Source: Streptomyces lydicus (GTDB taxonomy: Bacteria; Actinomycetota; Actinomycetes; Streptomycetales; Streptomycetaceae). From it: a stretch of 64,000 bases of DNA. The stretch's first letter is position 1. Every line of letters starts with the position of its first letter. The notes under the pieces are model-generated. The model made no database searches. It was not told the DNA's origin and worked only from the letters and a program-made list of their open reading frames with translations. Below, piece by piece: positions 25,438 through 34,047 of the stretch. The DNA lies in the NCBI RefSeq assembly GCF_004125265.1, contig NZ_RDTE01000003.1, positions 6,944,001 to 7,008,000 of the forward strand, read 5' to 3'. The position numbers and the translations under genes were made by a program.

Positions 25438-26538
25438 ATGACGTCCATGAGCGAAGGTGCGGTGCTGCACCTCAAGGGGAGGGTCCTCGTCGGGCCGGAC
25501 GACGTGCGCGACGAGCTGTGGGTGGTCGGCGGGCGGGTCACCTTCGACCGGCCGGTGATGGCACGGGATGCCATCACCGTGACGGGCTGGGCACTGCCCG
25601 GCCTGGTCGACGCCCACTGCCATGTGGGCCTGGACGCGCACGGCCCGGTGGACGACGCCACCAGTGAGAAGCAGGCGCTCACCGACCGTGACGCCGGCGC
25701 GCTGCTGATCCGTGACGCGGGCTCCCCGTCCGACACCCGCTGGATCGACGACCGCGAGGATCTGCCGCGGATCATCCGGGCCGGCCGCCATATCGCCCGC
25801 ACCAAGCGCTACACCCGCAACTACGCGCACGAGATCGAACCCGAGGACCTGGTCGCCTATGTCGCCCGGGAGGCCCGCGGCGGCGACGGCTGGGTCAAGC
25901 TCGTCGGCGACTGGATCGACCGCTCCACGGGCGATCTGGGGGCCTGCTGGCCCCAGGGGGCGGTCGAGGCGGCCATCGCCGAGGCCCACCGGCTGGGCGC
26001 CCGGGTGACGGCCCACTGCTTCGCCGAGGAATCCCTCGCCCCGCTGGTCGAGGCCGGCATCGACTGCATCGAGCACGCCACCGGGCTCACCGAGGACACC
26101 ATCCCGCTGTTCGCGGAGCGTGGCGTCGCCATCGTTCCCACGCTCGTCAACATCGCCACCTTCCCGAAGCTCGCGGCCGGCGGCGAGGGGAAGTTCCCGC
26201 GCTGGGCGGACCACATGCGGCGCCTGCACGCGCGCCGCTACGACACCGTACGGGCGGCCTACGACGCCGGGGTGCCCGTCTTCGCCGGGACGGACGCCGG
26301 CGGTGCGCTCGCCCACGGCCTGGTCGCCGACGAGGTCGCCGAGCTGACCAAGGCCGGCCTGTCCGCCGTGGCCGCCCTCTCCGCCACCACCTGGGGGGCC
26401 AGGGACTGGCTGGGCCGCCCCGGCCTCACCGAGGGCGCTCCGGCGGATCTGGTGGTCTACGGCAGCGATCCGCGCGAGGACGTCCGGGTGCTGGCCGCGC
26501 CGCGGCGGGTGGTGCTGCGCGGGCAGGTCGTGGGGTAG
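25438..26538 (+). CDS. Amidohydrolase-family metalloenzyme
   Basis: A 366-residue amidohydrolase of the imidazolonepropionase/prolidase-like TIM-barrel group. Metal ligands are visible: HCH in LPGLVDAHCHVG, the carbamylated-Lys position in GWVKLVGDW, His in RVTAHCF and DCIEHATG, and Asp in VFAGTDAGGAL. Expected activity is hydrolysis of a C-N bond in a small molecule or dipeptide; the substrate is unknown. It is divergent from ectA, a neighbour arrangement I remember from other Streptomyces; a role in ectoine metabolism is only a guess. Confidence 0.83.
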   Translation: MTSMSEGAVLHLKGRVLVGPDDVRDELWVVGGRVTFDRPVMARDAITVTGWALPGLVDAHCHVGLDAHGPVDDATSEKQALTDRDAGALLIRDAGSPSDTRWIDDREDLPRIIRAGRHIARTKRYTRNYAHEIEPEDLVAYVAREARGGDGWVKLVGDWIDRSTGDLGACWPQGAVEAAIAEAHRLGARVTAHCFAEESLAPLVEAGIDCIEHATGLTEDTIPLFAERGVAIVPTLVNIATFPKLAAGGEGKFPRWADHMRRLHARRYDTVRAAYDAGVPVFAGTDAGGALAHGLVADEVAELTKAGLSAVAALSATTWGARDWLGRPGLTEGAPADLVVYGSDPREDVRVLAAPRRVVLRGQVVG

Positions 26539-26820
26539 CCGGCAGCGGGTGGTGCCGGGGTTACGCACAGGTGCCCCGGCGTCATCCGGGCCGGTCAACC
26601 CGGGTCACCCGGACGGTGGGGCCGCTGTGGCGAGGGTGGTGCTCCGTGCCACAGGAATCGAATAAATACCCGGAAACCACCCATTGGGGTGAACTGACGC
26701 CACGTGGCTCCCCGTTCACCCTCCGTGCGGACACGATGTGCGGGTCGAGGTCGTCGGCCCGCGTGATGTCCCCCATGGCGCGGCCGGCGGCTCCATTTCT
26801 CCTGTGAGGGTTCCACACAC

Positions 26821-27819
26821 GTGTCCACCAGTCCCGCCCGCTCCTTCGGCATGCCCCGACGCCTCGCCGCGACCTTCGTCGCCACCGCGCTCACGGCCGG
26901 CCCCGCCCTCCTGCTGGGCGCCGTGCCCGCGCATGCCACCGGAGACCACGGCCCGGCCCGCGGCACCGCCGACGCGGTCGTGCTGCGCACCGGCCTGAAC
27001 ATCGGGCTGCTCCACAAGACGGTCGACGTCCCGCTGAACGCCGTCCTCAACGAGGTGCACGCCCCGGCCTCGGCCTCCAAGACCGCGCTCACCGTCCACC
27101 TCGACGGCATCGACCGCGGCAAGCCGTTCAGCCTGCTGCGCGCCGACGCCGCCACCGCACGGGCCACCTCCGACCACCGCAAGACGGAGGGCTACGCCAA
27201 CCTCGTGAGGGCGAAGGTGCAGGTGCCGGGTCTGGTGCTGCGGTCCCTGGTCGAGGTCCGGCAGGTCACCGCCAAGGCGGTGTGCGAGGCGGGCGAGCGG
27301 CCCCGGGCCGAGGCGAACGTGCTGGGCGACGTCCTCGTCCTGGGCAAGCGGGTCGCGCTCACGGCGGGCGGGACGACGGAGGTCAAGGTGCCGGGCGTGG
27401 GCGAGGTACGGCTCGACCTGTCCCGGAAGAACGTCCTGTCCAAGAGCGCCGCGGCCACCGCGCTCGACCTCAAGGTCTCCCTCAACCCGTTGAAGCTCGG
27501 CGTCGCCGAGGTGCGCGGCCAGGTCACGCTGGCCCGGGCCACCTGCACCGCACCAGGTGTCAGGGCGCCCGAACACAACGGCTCCGGCGGCACCGGCGAG
27601 GGCACCAAGCCGGACGGCGGCACCAAGCCGGCCGAGGGTAAGGGCACCGAGGTGCAGCAGACCGGCTCGAAGCCCAGCACCCAGAACCTCGCCGAGACCG
27701 GCAGCAGCTCGGCCACCCCGTATCTCGCCGGGGGTGCGGCCCTGCTGGTCGCCGCGGGCGCCGGGTCGGTCGGCTACGCCCGACGCCGCCGCAACGCCGC
27801 GCAGGGCGGCCGCGGCTGA
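26821..27819 (+). CDS. LAETG-anchored secreted protein (SCO1860 family)
   Basis: A 332-residue exported cell-wall protein. A signal peptide (RRLAATFVATALTAGPALLLG, cut near AHA-TG) is followed by a beta-rich region with repeated DVPLNAVLNEVHAP- and LVEVRQVTA-type strands, then a Gly/Thr/Lys-rich spacer, and a sorting signal at the C-terminus: NLAETGSSS, a hydrophobic helix and RRRR. LAxTG motifs are substrates of class E sortases in Streptomyces. No sortase gene is nearby. The start is GTG at 26821 with a GAGGG SD; upstream bases 26687-26721 hold an inverted GGGTGAAC/GTTCACCC pair. Confidence 0.88.
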   Translation: MSTSPARSFGMPRRLAATFVATALTAGPALLLGAVPAHATGDHGPARGTADAVVLRTGLNIGLLHKTVDVPLNAVLNEVHAPASASKTALTVHLDGIDRGKPFSLLRADAATARATSDHRKTEGYANLVRAKVQVPGLVLRSLVEVRQVTAKAVCEAGERPRAEANVLGDVLVLGKRVALTAGGTTEVKVPGVGEVRLDLSRKNVLSKSAAATALDLKVSLNPLKLGVAEVRGQVTLARATCTAPGVRAPEHNGSGGTGEGTKPDGGTKPAEGKGTEVQQTGSKPSTQNLAETGSSSATPYLAGGAALLVAAGAGSVGYARRRRNAAQGGRG

Positions 27820-27875
27820 CGGACCCCGTACACCGCGCCGGTGCTGTGGGGGCGTCGCGCGCGGAGTACGGCCCG

Positions 27876-27919
27876 AGGTGCGCCGTACCGGGCCGGAGAC
27901 GGCCGGGTGCGGCGCACCT
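27876..27919. terminator. 20-bp stem with GAGA loop after the LAETG gene
   Basis: 27876-27895 pairs with 27900-27919 through 20 mostly perfect positions around a GAGA tetraloop, 56 bp beyond the stop. Confidence 0.8.
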
Positions 27920-28033
27920 CACTTTCGCCGGATGCCGCCGCGGCTCGTCGCCCAATCTCCCACGGCTTCGGCTGAATTACCCCACCCCGAGGAACGAGAT
28001 CACCGATCCCTCACTGGCAAAGGAATTGACGCT

Positions 28034-28061
28034 TTGTCAGGTTCCAGGCCCCGGTTACCAT
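28034..28061 (+). promoter_or_regulatory. Promoter of the glycosyltransferase gene
   Basis: TTGTCA (28034-28039) and TACCAT (28056-28061) are separated by 16 bp, a housekeeping-type promoter, about 45 bp before the ATG. Confidence 0.55.
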
Positions 28062-28106
28062 GATCAGTTGCGGTCACGCCGGCGGCCTTTGGAGAGGGAG
28101 TCCCCC

Positions 28107-28838
28107 ATGTCAACGATCAGCATAATTACCTCTGTGCACGACGGCGGCCATCATTATATTGACGAGGCGTACCAATCTCTGCGAGAGCAGAAACTTCCGG
28201 GCGACTGGGATTGGCATTGGTACCTCCAGGAGGACGGTCACACCGGAATCACCGACGGCATCCTTCCCCGGGATTCCAGGATCTCGATCGAGTCGGGCCT
28301 GCCGGCGCGCGCCGCGGTGGGACGCACACACGCTCTCGCGCGTGCGACCGGCGAGTTGGTCCGGACACTGGACGCGGACGACGTATTGCTGCCGGGAGCC
28401 CTCGAGCGCGACATCGAGACGTTGGAACGCGTTCCGTGGTGTGTATCCGCGTGCCTCGACCTCCACCAGGACGGCAGCACGTCACCGGGCCCGTACGACC
28501 CTCCGGGCGGCCCTGTCGAGCCCGGCAGGTTCCTGGACGAGGTGGTGGAGCACCGTCTGTCCGTGCAGGCTGCGACGTTCGCCGCGCGGCGCCCTCTGGT
28601 GCTCGCGCTGGGCGGTTGGCACGCTCTGACCGGAGCCGAAGGGGTGGCCCTGCTGCTCGCCGCGGAGGCTGTCGCGCCCGGCGAATTCATCGCGGAGCCG
28701 AGCATCCTCTACCGGAAGCACCCCGACCAGACCACCGCGGCGGATCGCTACTGGAAACCGGCGGAAACGGCGACGCGACGAGAAGCAGGAATACAGCGGG
28801 CCAGGGCGATGCGGGAAGTCGGCTGGACGTGGCCGTGA
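28107..28838 (+). CDS. Family 2 glycosyltransferase-like protein
   Basis: A 243-residue GT-A fold protein. It opens with ISIITSVHDGGHHYIDEAYQSL, typical of GT2 enzymes, and has the DXD-type motif in RTLDADDVLLPGAL; the acceptor is unknown. There is no transmembrane segment. The ATG at 28107 has a strong GGAGAGGGAG SD. The 5' part uses A/T-ending codons (ATA, ATT, CAT, TAT) unusual for the neighbourhood, and both flanks are lower in GC, so it may be a recent arrival between the LAETG gene and the cobalamin operon. Confidence 0.75.
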   Translation: MSTISIITSVHDGGHHYIDEAYQSLREQKLPGDWDWHWYLQEDGHTGITDGILPRDSRISIESGLPARAAVGRTHALARATGELVRTLDADDVLLPGALERDIETLERVPWCVSACLDLHQDGSTSPGPYDPPGGPVEPGRFLDEVVEHRLSVQAATFAARRPLVLALGGWHALTGAEGVALLLAAEAVAPGEFIAEPSILYRKHPDQTTAADRYWKPAETATRREAGIQRARAMREVGWTWP

Positions 28839-29190
28839 AATCCACGGAAGTCATGGAGTGTTGTGCTGCATCGGAGACGTGATGAGGGGAATTCAAGGCG
28901 TACAACTGAGGGGAATGGGCCGCATACGGGACCGGCAATGTGAGGGCGCAGTTGGCTGATTCGGGCTGTGCCTGACGCCGGTTCCCGAGATCTGGTGGTG
29001 GGGCTTTTGGAGCCTGCCCTGAGATGCGGGAAGGGCATCGCTGTCGATATGACCCGAGGAGCCACAGGAGATCTCGGCAAGGTCCCATTCGTCGTACAGG
29101 ACATTGCCTTGACGGCCATATGGTGAAGGTTATCCCTATCGCAAGGCGGAGACGGGACTTCGACGACAGGGGCCGGCGGAGCACTTCGGT
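28839..29190. other. 352-bp lower-GC spacer without a recognisable gene
   Basis: I see no conserved gene, promoter or terminator of note between the glycosyltransferase and the end of cobC. Short frames on the minus strand lack SDs and typical codon use. It could be the remains of an insertion or deletion. Confidence 0.5.
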
Positions 29191-30357
29191 CTAGCGGAGC
29201 ACCTCGCCCAGCGCCGCAGCGAACCGGTCCGTCGTGGCCCGGTCCCGTACCGCCAGGCGCAGCCAGCCGGGGCCCAGACCGGGGAAGGTGTCACCGCGGC
29301 GTACCGCGAAGCCGCGGGTCCGCAGTGCGGTGCGTACCGCGTCCGCGTCGGGCAGCCGGATCAGCACGAACGGGCCCTCCGCCGGGCCGGCCGCCCGGAG
29401 CTGCCCGAACTCGCCCAGCCGGGCCAGCAGATGCGCCCGGTCCACGGCGATCTCCCCGGCCGCCGCCTCCGCCTCCGCCAGCGCCCGCGGCGTACAGCAC
29501 GCCTCGGCGGCGGCCAGCGCGGGGCTGGAGACCGGCCACAGCGGCTGCGCGCGCTCCAGGGCGGCGACGGTGTCCGGGGCGGCCAGCACATAGCCGATCC
29601 GCAGCCCGGCCAGCCCCCAGGTCTTGGTGAGGCTGCGCAGCACGACCAGCCCCGGCAGGTCGGTGCGCCCGGCCAGCGCCTCCCGCTCACCGGGTACCGC
29701 GTCCATGAAGGCCTCGTCCACCACCAGCGTCCGGCCGGGCCGCGCCAGGGAGGCCAGTACGCCCGCCGGGTGCAGGACCGAGGTGGGGTTGGTGGGGTTG
29801 CCGACGACGACCAGGTCGGCTTCCTCCGGCACGGCGGCCGGATCCAGCCGGAAGCCGTCGTGCGCGTCGAGCAGCACCCGTCCGACGTCGTGCCCCGCGT
29901 CCCGCAGCGCCGCCTCGGGCTCGGTGAACTGCGGATGCACCACGACCGGCCGGCGGGCCCGCACCGCGCGCGCGATCAGTACGAACGCCTCCGCGGCCCC
30001 CGAGGTCAGCAACACCCGTTCCACGGGCAGGCCGTGCCGGGCCGCGACCGCCCGGCGTGCCGCGCGGCCGTCGGGGTACGCGGCCAGACCGTCCAGGGAA
30101 GCGGCGATCTCGGCCTTGAGCCAGGCCGGGGGAGTGCCGGTACGGACATTGACCGCCAAATCCGTCAATCCGTCGTCCGCGCCCCGCACTTCGGCATCGC
30201 CGTGGTGGCGCAGGTCGGGCTCGTGGCCGGGCTCGTGGTGCCGCGGGCCGGGCTCGGCGGGCGGTGCGTCCCGGCCGTGGGAGGGGGTGTCCCGGCCGGG
30301 CGGGGGTGTGTCCTCGACGGGCGGCCGGAGCGGGGCGGACCCGGTGTGTGCCGGCAT
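29191..30357 (-). CDS. cobC: CobC-like PLP-dependent aminotransferase/decarboxylase
   Basis: A 388-residue class I/II aminotransferase-fold protein as found in actinobacterial cob operons (Rv2231c/CobC type), thought to supply the aminopropanol-phosphate arm of cobalamin by threonine-phosphate decarboxylation. Visible: NVRTGTPP substrate region, VVGNPTNPTS, VVDEAFMD, and the PLP Lys in LRSLTKTWGLAGLRIGY. The first 60 residues are a Pro/His/Glu-rich extension. Its ATG at 30357 lies 2 bp past the cbiX-like stop, so it is coupled and last in the operon. Confidence 0.82.
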   Translation of the reverse strand: MPAHTGSAPLRPPVEDTPPPGRDTPSHGRDAPPAEPGPRHHEPGHEPDLRHHGDAEVRGADDGLTDLAVNVRTGTPPAWLKAEIAASLDGLAAYPDGRAARRAVAARHGLPVERVLLTSGAAEAFVLIARAVRARRPVVVHPQFTEPEAALRDAGHDVGRVLLDAHDGFRLDPAAVPEEADLVVVGNPTNPTSVLHPAGVLASLARPGRTLVVDEAFMDAVPGEREALAGRTDLPGLVVLRSLTKTWGLAGLRIGYVLAAPDTVAALERAQPLWPVSSPALAAAEACCTPRALAEAEAAAGEIAVDRAHLLARLGEFGQLRAAGPAEGPFVLIRLPDADAVRTALRTRGFAVRRGDTFPGLGPGWLRLAVRDRATTDRFAAALGEVLR

Positions 30358-30359
30358 GC

Positions 30360-31265
30360 TCACCGCTCCCCGGCGTCCGCCGCCGCAGCGGTCCGCAGCG
30401 CCGTGCCGTCCGTCCCCCGGGCGTCCTCCGCCGCCGCCCGGCCACCGCACGCCGCGTCACCGGGCAGCGGAGCGTCCGCCACCGTCGCGCGGTAGCGCTC
30501 CATGACCGCCTCGGCCACCTCGGCCGCGGGGCCGATCGCCTCCGCGCCGAACACCTCCGTGCCGGGGTGGGCCGCGGCCCAGCCCTCGGCCTGCAGGTGC
30601 AGCCGCTCCAGGAGGCCGCCGGGGAAGAAGAAGTAGGGCAGCACCACGATCCGGCCCGGCCGGCCGGACGATGCCGCGGCCACCAGTGCCCGGCACCGGT
30701 CCAGGCCCGCCGGCACATCGGGCGCCGCCTGGGAGACGAACGCGGTCTCCACCCCCGCGAAGCCGCGCCCCTCCCACAGCAGCCGCGCGGCCCGTGCCAC
30801 CTCGGCGTTGGCGTACGGATCGGTCGCACCGCGCCCCACCAGCAACACCGTGGTGCGCGCCCGGTCCTCGGGCCTGCGGGCGCCGGCGGCCAGCGCCTCG
30901 TCCAGCCGTCGTTCCAGTACGTCGAGCACCTTGGGGTGGGGCCCCAGTTCGGCGTCGCAGGTATAGCCGAGCCCGGGGTGACGCTCCGCCGCCCGCTCCA
31001 GAACCGAGGGCAGCGCGTCCGGCAGGGGGCCGGTCGGGGCCGGCAGCAGCGGTATGACCACGAGCCGGGTCGCGCCCCGCGCGACGAGCCCGTCGACGGC
31101 GTCGTCCAGCGGCAGGGGAGAGGCCGGGGCACCGAAGAACCCGCCGGCGACGGGCACGTCGGGGTGGCGGTCGCCGAGCATGCGCACCAGCGTGCGCAGC
31201 GCCTCGGCCCCGCCTTCGTCACGGGTGCCGTGACCGGCGATGAGCAGTGCGGGAGGAGTGGTCAC
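30360..31265 (-). CDS. CbiX/sirohydrochlorin chelatase-like protein
   Basis: A 301-residue two-half chelatase of the CbiX/SirB family, which inserts cobalt or ferrous iron into sirohydrochlorin. The first metal His is present (AGHGTRDEGG) and the second half shows LVGRGATDPYANAEVA and VVLPYFFFPGGL. However, the usual second His (in a GxHxxxDIP motif) is replaced: the matching stretch reads LLPAPTGPLPDALP. A variable tail follows residue 250. Start GTG at 31265 with an AAGGAG SD, overlapping the cobE-like stop by 4 bp (GTGA). Confidence 0.78.
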   Translation of the reverse strand: MTTPPALLIAGHGTRDEGGAEALRTLVRMLGDRHPDVPVAGGFFGAPASPLPLDDAVDGLVARGATRLVVIPLLPAPTGPLPDALPSVLERAAERHPGLGYTCDAELGPHPKVLDVLERRLDEALAAGARRPEDRARTTVLLVGRGATDPYANAEVARAARLLWEGRGFAGVETAFVSQAAPDVPAGLDRCRALVAAASSGRPGRIVVLPYFFFPGGLLERLHLQAEGWAAAHPGTEVFGAEAIGPAAEVAEAVMERYRATVADAPLPGDAACGGRAAAEDARGTDGTALRTAAAADAGER

Positions 31266-31894
31266 TGGGGCTCCTTGCTACCGGGGGTTGCGCTGCCGGG
31301 CGCCGGGTCGCCGGCGACCGCCGTCCGCCGATCCGGGCCACGGCGGGGCGGGTTGGGGGAGGCCATGACGATAACCGTCCCGGTGGAAGGCACGACGGGC
31401 GCTCCCTCCCTACCAGCGGTAAGGGCGCCGCTGTCCGTTACAGCCGTACCGGCGCGTCCCGCCGGCACGGCGAGCGCACAGGTCGCCCGGGCCGGCGGCG
31501 GTGACTTCCGCTTGCCGGCGGCCAGCACGGCGCCCGGCCCCGCGGCGAGCAGTGCGGCCGCCTCGGCCACGCTCGGCGTTCTGGCGGCGGCCGCCGCGGC
31601 CGCGGACGGCTCCGGCACCGGTACGGCCGCCAGCGCGGCCGCCGGGAACGACCGCAACGGCACCCCCAGCTCCCGGGCCGCCCCGGTCAGCCCCGGCTCG
31701 TCCGCCTTGGCCACAACCGTTGCCAGGGCGACGACCTGGCGGACGGCGTACCCCGCCGCCGCGCAACTGGCCGTGATCAGCTCCAGCACTTCCGCCACCG
31801 GGACGCCACGGCGCGCGCCCACGCCGGCGACCAGCGGCACGAGCGGGGGCGGGGGCGGCACCCCGGCCCCGTCGTCGGCCGCCCGGCCCCTCAT
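31262..31894 (-). CDS. CobE/CbiG C-terminal-like cobalamin biosynthesis protein
   Basis: A 210-residue protein. Its first 120 residues match the CobE/CbiG_C fold: LVAGVGARRGVPVAEVLELI, ATVVAKADEPGLTGAARELGVPLRSFPAAALA, and SVAEAAALLAAG. In the aerobic pathway CobE is a small accessory protein; in CbiG the domain acts in ring contraction. The tail is Pro/Thr/Gly-rich with an APVVPSTGTVIVMA strand. The ATG at 31894 with a GGGGAG SD is favoured; 136 bp separate it from cobB. It overlaps the following chelatase gene. Confidence 0.75.
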   Translation of the reverse strand: MRGRAADDGAGVPPPPPLVPLVAGVGARRGVPVAEVLELITASCAAAGYAVRQVVALATVVAKADEPGLTGAARELGVPLRSFPAAALAAVPVPEPSAAAAAAARTPSVAEAAALLAAGPGAVLAAGKRKSPPPARATCALAVPAGRAGTAVTDSGALTAGREGAPVVPSTGTVIVMASPNPPRRGPDRRTAVAGDPAPGSATPGSKEPQ

Positions 31895-32030
31895 GCCGCG
31901 ACGGCTCCCCGATGGGCGGCTCCCAGGCCGGCGGTTCCCAGGGCGACGGCGGACGGCCCGGGCCAGCCCGCCGGGACCGAAGTGAGAGCACCGGGTCCTC
32001 CGCGCTCCCCACAGCCGCTCCCGCCGTTCC

Positions 32031-33434
32031 TCACACCGAGCTCCGCGCCACGGCGCCACGCGCCGCGCTCGCCACCAGACGCCCGGCCAGCGACGGCTCG
32101 GCGGCCCAGTGCACATGCAGATACGAGGCGTGCACCCCGCCGGAGACAAAGCCCTCCACCCGCCGCTCCGGGTGGGTCAGCCCCCATGCCGGGTCGGCGC
32201 CCGCGCCCGGCTCCAGCACCGTGCGGTGGAACTCGTGGCCGCGCACCCGGGTCCCGGCCGCTGCCAGCGCGTTGTCCCGCAGCGCCACCGCCTCGCGGTA
32301 GCCGAGGGTGAGCCGTTCGGTCATCCGGGACTCGGCGGGCAGCACCCCGCACATCGGCTTCCCGTCCAGTGACCGGGACAGGTAGAGCAGCCCGGCGCAC
32401 TCGGCGGAGACCGGTGAACCGGACGCGGCCAGCGCGGCCACCGCCGCGCGCAGCGGCGCGTTCGCCGACAGGTCCGGTGCGTACATCTCGGGAAAGCCGC
32501 CGCCGATCACCAACCCCCGGGTTCCGGGCGGCAGCTGTTCGTCCCGCAGCGGGTCGAAGGCGGCCACCTCGGCGCCCGCGGCGGCCAGCAGCTCGGCGTG
32601 CTCGGCGTACGAGAAGGTGAACGCGGGACCGCCCGCGACCGCGATCAGCGGCTTCTGAGGGGAGGCGCCCCCCTCGGGCACGTCGGCCACGGCCAGCTCC
32701 GACGCCGGGTCCCACGGGGCGTCCGGCAGCTCGGGCACCGTACGCGCCAGCGCCAGCAGCGCCTCAAGATCGCAGCCCTCGCGGACCCGCGCGGCCAGCT
32801 CGGCCACCGACTCCACCGCCTCGGACCGCCGTTCGGCGACCGGCACCAGCCCCAGGTGACGCGACGGCGTACCGGCCCGCCCGTCCCGGCGCAGCGCGCC
32901 CAGCACCGGCACCCCGGAGGACTCCATCGCCTCCCGCAGCAGCTCCTCGTGGCGGTCCGAGCCGACCTTGTTGAGGATCACCCCGGCCAGCCGCACCTCC
33001 GGGTCCCAGGAGGCGAAGCCGTGCACCAGCGCCGCCACCGACCGCGACTGCGAGGAGGCGTCCACCACCAGCACCACCGGCGCCCGCAGCAGCTTCGCCA
33101 CCTGCGCCGTCGAGGACAACTCGCCCATCCCGGACGCCCCGTCGAACAGCCCCATCACGCCCTCGACGAGCGCCAGATCGGCACCCGCCGCGCCGTGCAG
33201 GAACAGCGGCGCGATCCGGCCGGGCCCGCACAGATAGGCGTCCAGGTTGCGGCCGGGACGGCCGGTGGCCAGGGAGTGGTAGCCCGGATCGATGTAGTCC
33301 GGGCCCACCTTGTGCGGCGACACCACGAGCCCGGCCTCGGCGAACGCCGCCATCAGGCCCGTGGCCACCGTCGTCTTCCCCGCGCCCGAGGACGGCGCGG
33401 CGATCACCAGCCGGGGGATCGCACCGCCGCTCAT
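32031..33434 (-). CDS. cobB: Cobyrinic acid a,c-diamide synthase
   Basis: A 467-residue CobB/CbiA amidotransferase that amidates the a and c carboxylates of (hydrogeno)cobyrinate with glutamine and ATP. It has the N-terminal P-loop IAAPSSGAGKTTVATGL, the HKVGPDYIDPGYH motif, and the class I glutaminase domain with the nucleophile Cys in SAECAGLLYL and a HEFHRT region. Start 33434 lies 16 bp after cobO. Confidence 0.95.
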   Translation of the reverse strand: MSGGAIPRLVIAAPSSGAGKTTVATGLMAAFAEAGLVVSPHKVGPDYIDPGYHSLATGRPGRNLDAYLCGPGRIAPLFLHGAAGADLALVEGVMGLFDGASGMGELSSTAQVAKLLRAPVVLVVDASSQSRSVAALVHGFASWDPEVRLAGVILNKVGSDRHEELLREAMESSGVPVLGALRRDGRAGTPSRHLGLVPVAERRSEAVESVAELAARVREGCDLEALLALARTVPELPDAPWDPASELAVADVPEGGASPQKPLIAVAGGPAFTFSYAEHAELLAAAGAEVAAFDPLRDEQLPPGTRGLVIGGGFPEMYAPDLSANAPLRAAVAALAASGSPVSAECAGLLYLSRSLDGKPMCGVLPAESRMTERLTLGYREAVALRDNALAAAGTRVRGHEFHRTVLEPGAGADPAWGLTHPERRVEGFVSGGVHASYLHVHWAAEPSLAGRLVASAARGAVARSSV

Positions 33435-33450
33435 GCCGCGCTCACCCGGC

Positions 33451-34047
33451 TCACCATTCGATCCCCCGCTGGCCCTTCTGGCCGGTGTCCATCGGGTGCT
33501 TGACCTTGGTCATGTCCGTCACCAGGTCGGCGAAGTCCAGCAGCGCCTCGGGGGCGTTCCGCCCGGTGATGACGACATGCTGGGTACCGGGACGGTCGCG
33601 CAGCGCCGACACCACCTCGTCGGTGTCGATCCAGCCCCACTTCAGCGGGTACGCGAACTCGTCGAGCACCAGCAGCTTGTAGGTCTCCGCGGCGAGATCC
33701 CGCTTGACCTGCTCCCAGCCCTCGCGCGCCGCCTCCTCGCTGGAGGCGATGTCGCGCTGGACCCAGGACCAGCCCTCGCCCATCTTGTGCCAGGCGACGG
33801 TGCCGCCCTCGCCGGACTCCCCGAGCACCTTCAGCGCCCGCTCCTCGCCGACCTTCCACTTCGCCGACTTCACGAACTGGAACACCCCGACCGGCCAGCC
33901 CTGGTTCCAGGCGCGCAGCGCCAGCCCGAAGGCCGCGGTGGACTTGCCCTTGCCCTGGCCGGTGTGGACGAACACCAGCGGGCGGTTGCGGCGCTGGCGG
34001 GTGGTGAGCCCGTCGTTCGGTACGACGGACGGCTGTCCCTGCGGCAT
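33451..34047 (-). CDS. cobO: Cob(I)yrinic acid a,c-diamide adenosyltransferase
   Basis: A 198-residue CobA/CobO/BtuR-type adenosyltransferase that attaches the 5'-deoxyadenosyl ligand to cobalt. Visible are the P-loop HTGQGKGKSTAAFG, the GWSWVQRD motif, LVLDEFAYPLKWGW and TGRNAPEALLDFADLVTDM. Its ATG shares one base with the TAA of the chelatase gene (TAATG), which couples translation. Confidence 0.96.
   Translation of the reverse strand: MPQGQPSVVPNDGLTTRQRRNRPLVFVHTGQGKGKSTAAFGLALRAWNQGWPVGVFQFVKSAKWKVGEERALKVLGESGEGGTVAWHKMGEGWSWVQRDIASSEEAAREGWEQVKRDLAAETYKLLVLDEFAYPLKWGWIDTDEVVSALRDRPGTQHVVITGRNAPEALLDFADLVTDMTKVKHPMDTGQKGQRGIEW

Noticed and set aside
26687..26721. PHO box upstream of the LAETG gene
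   Set aside because: GGGTGAAC and GTTCACCC are inverted and 19 bp apart, not direct 11-nt repeats, so a PhoP site is not supported; it may be another palindromic operator.
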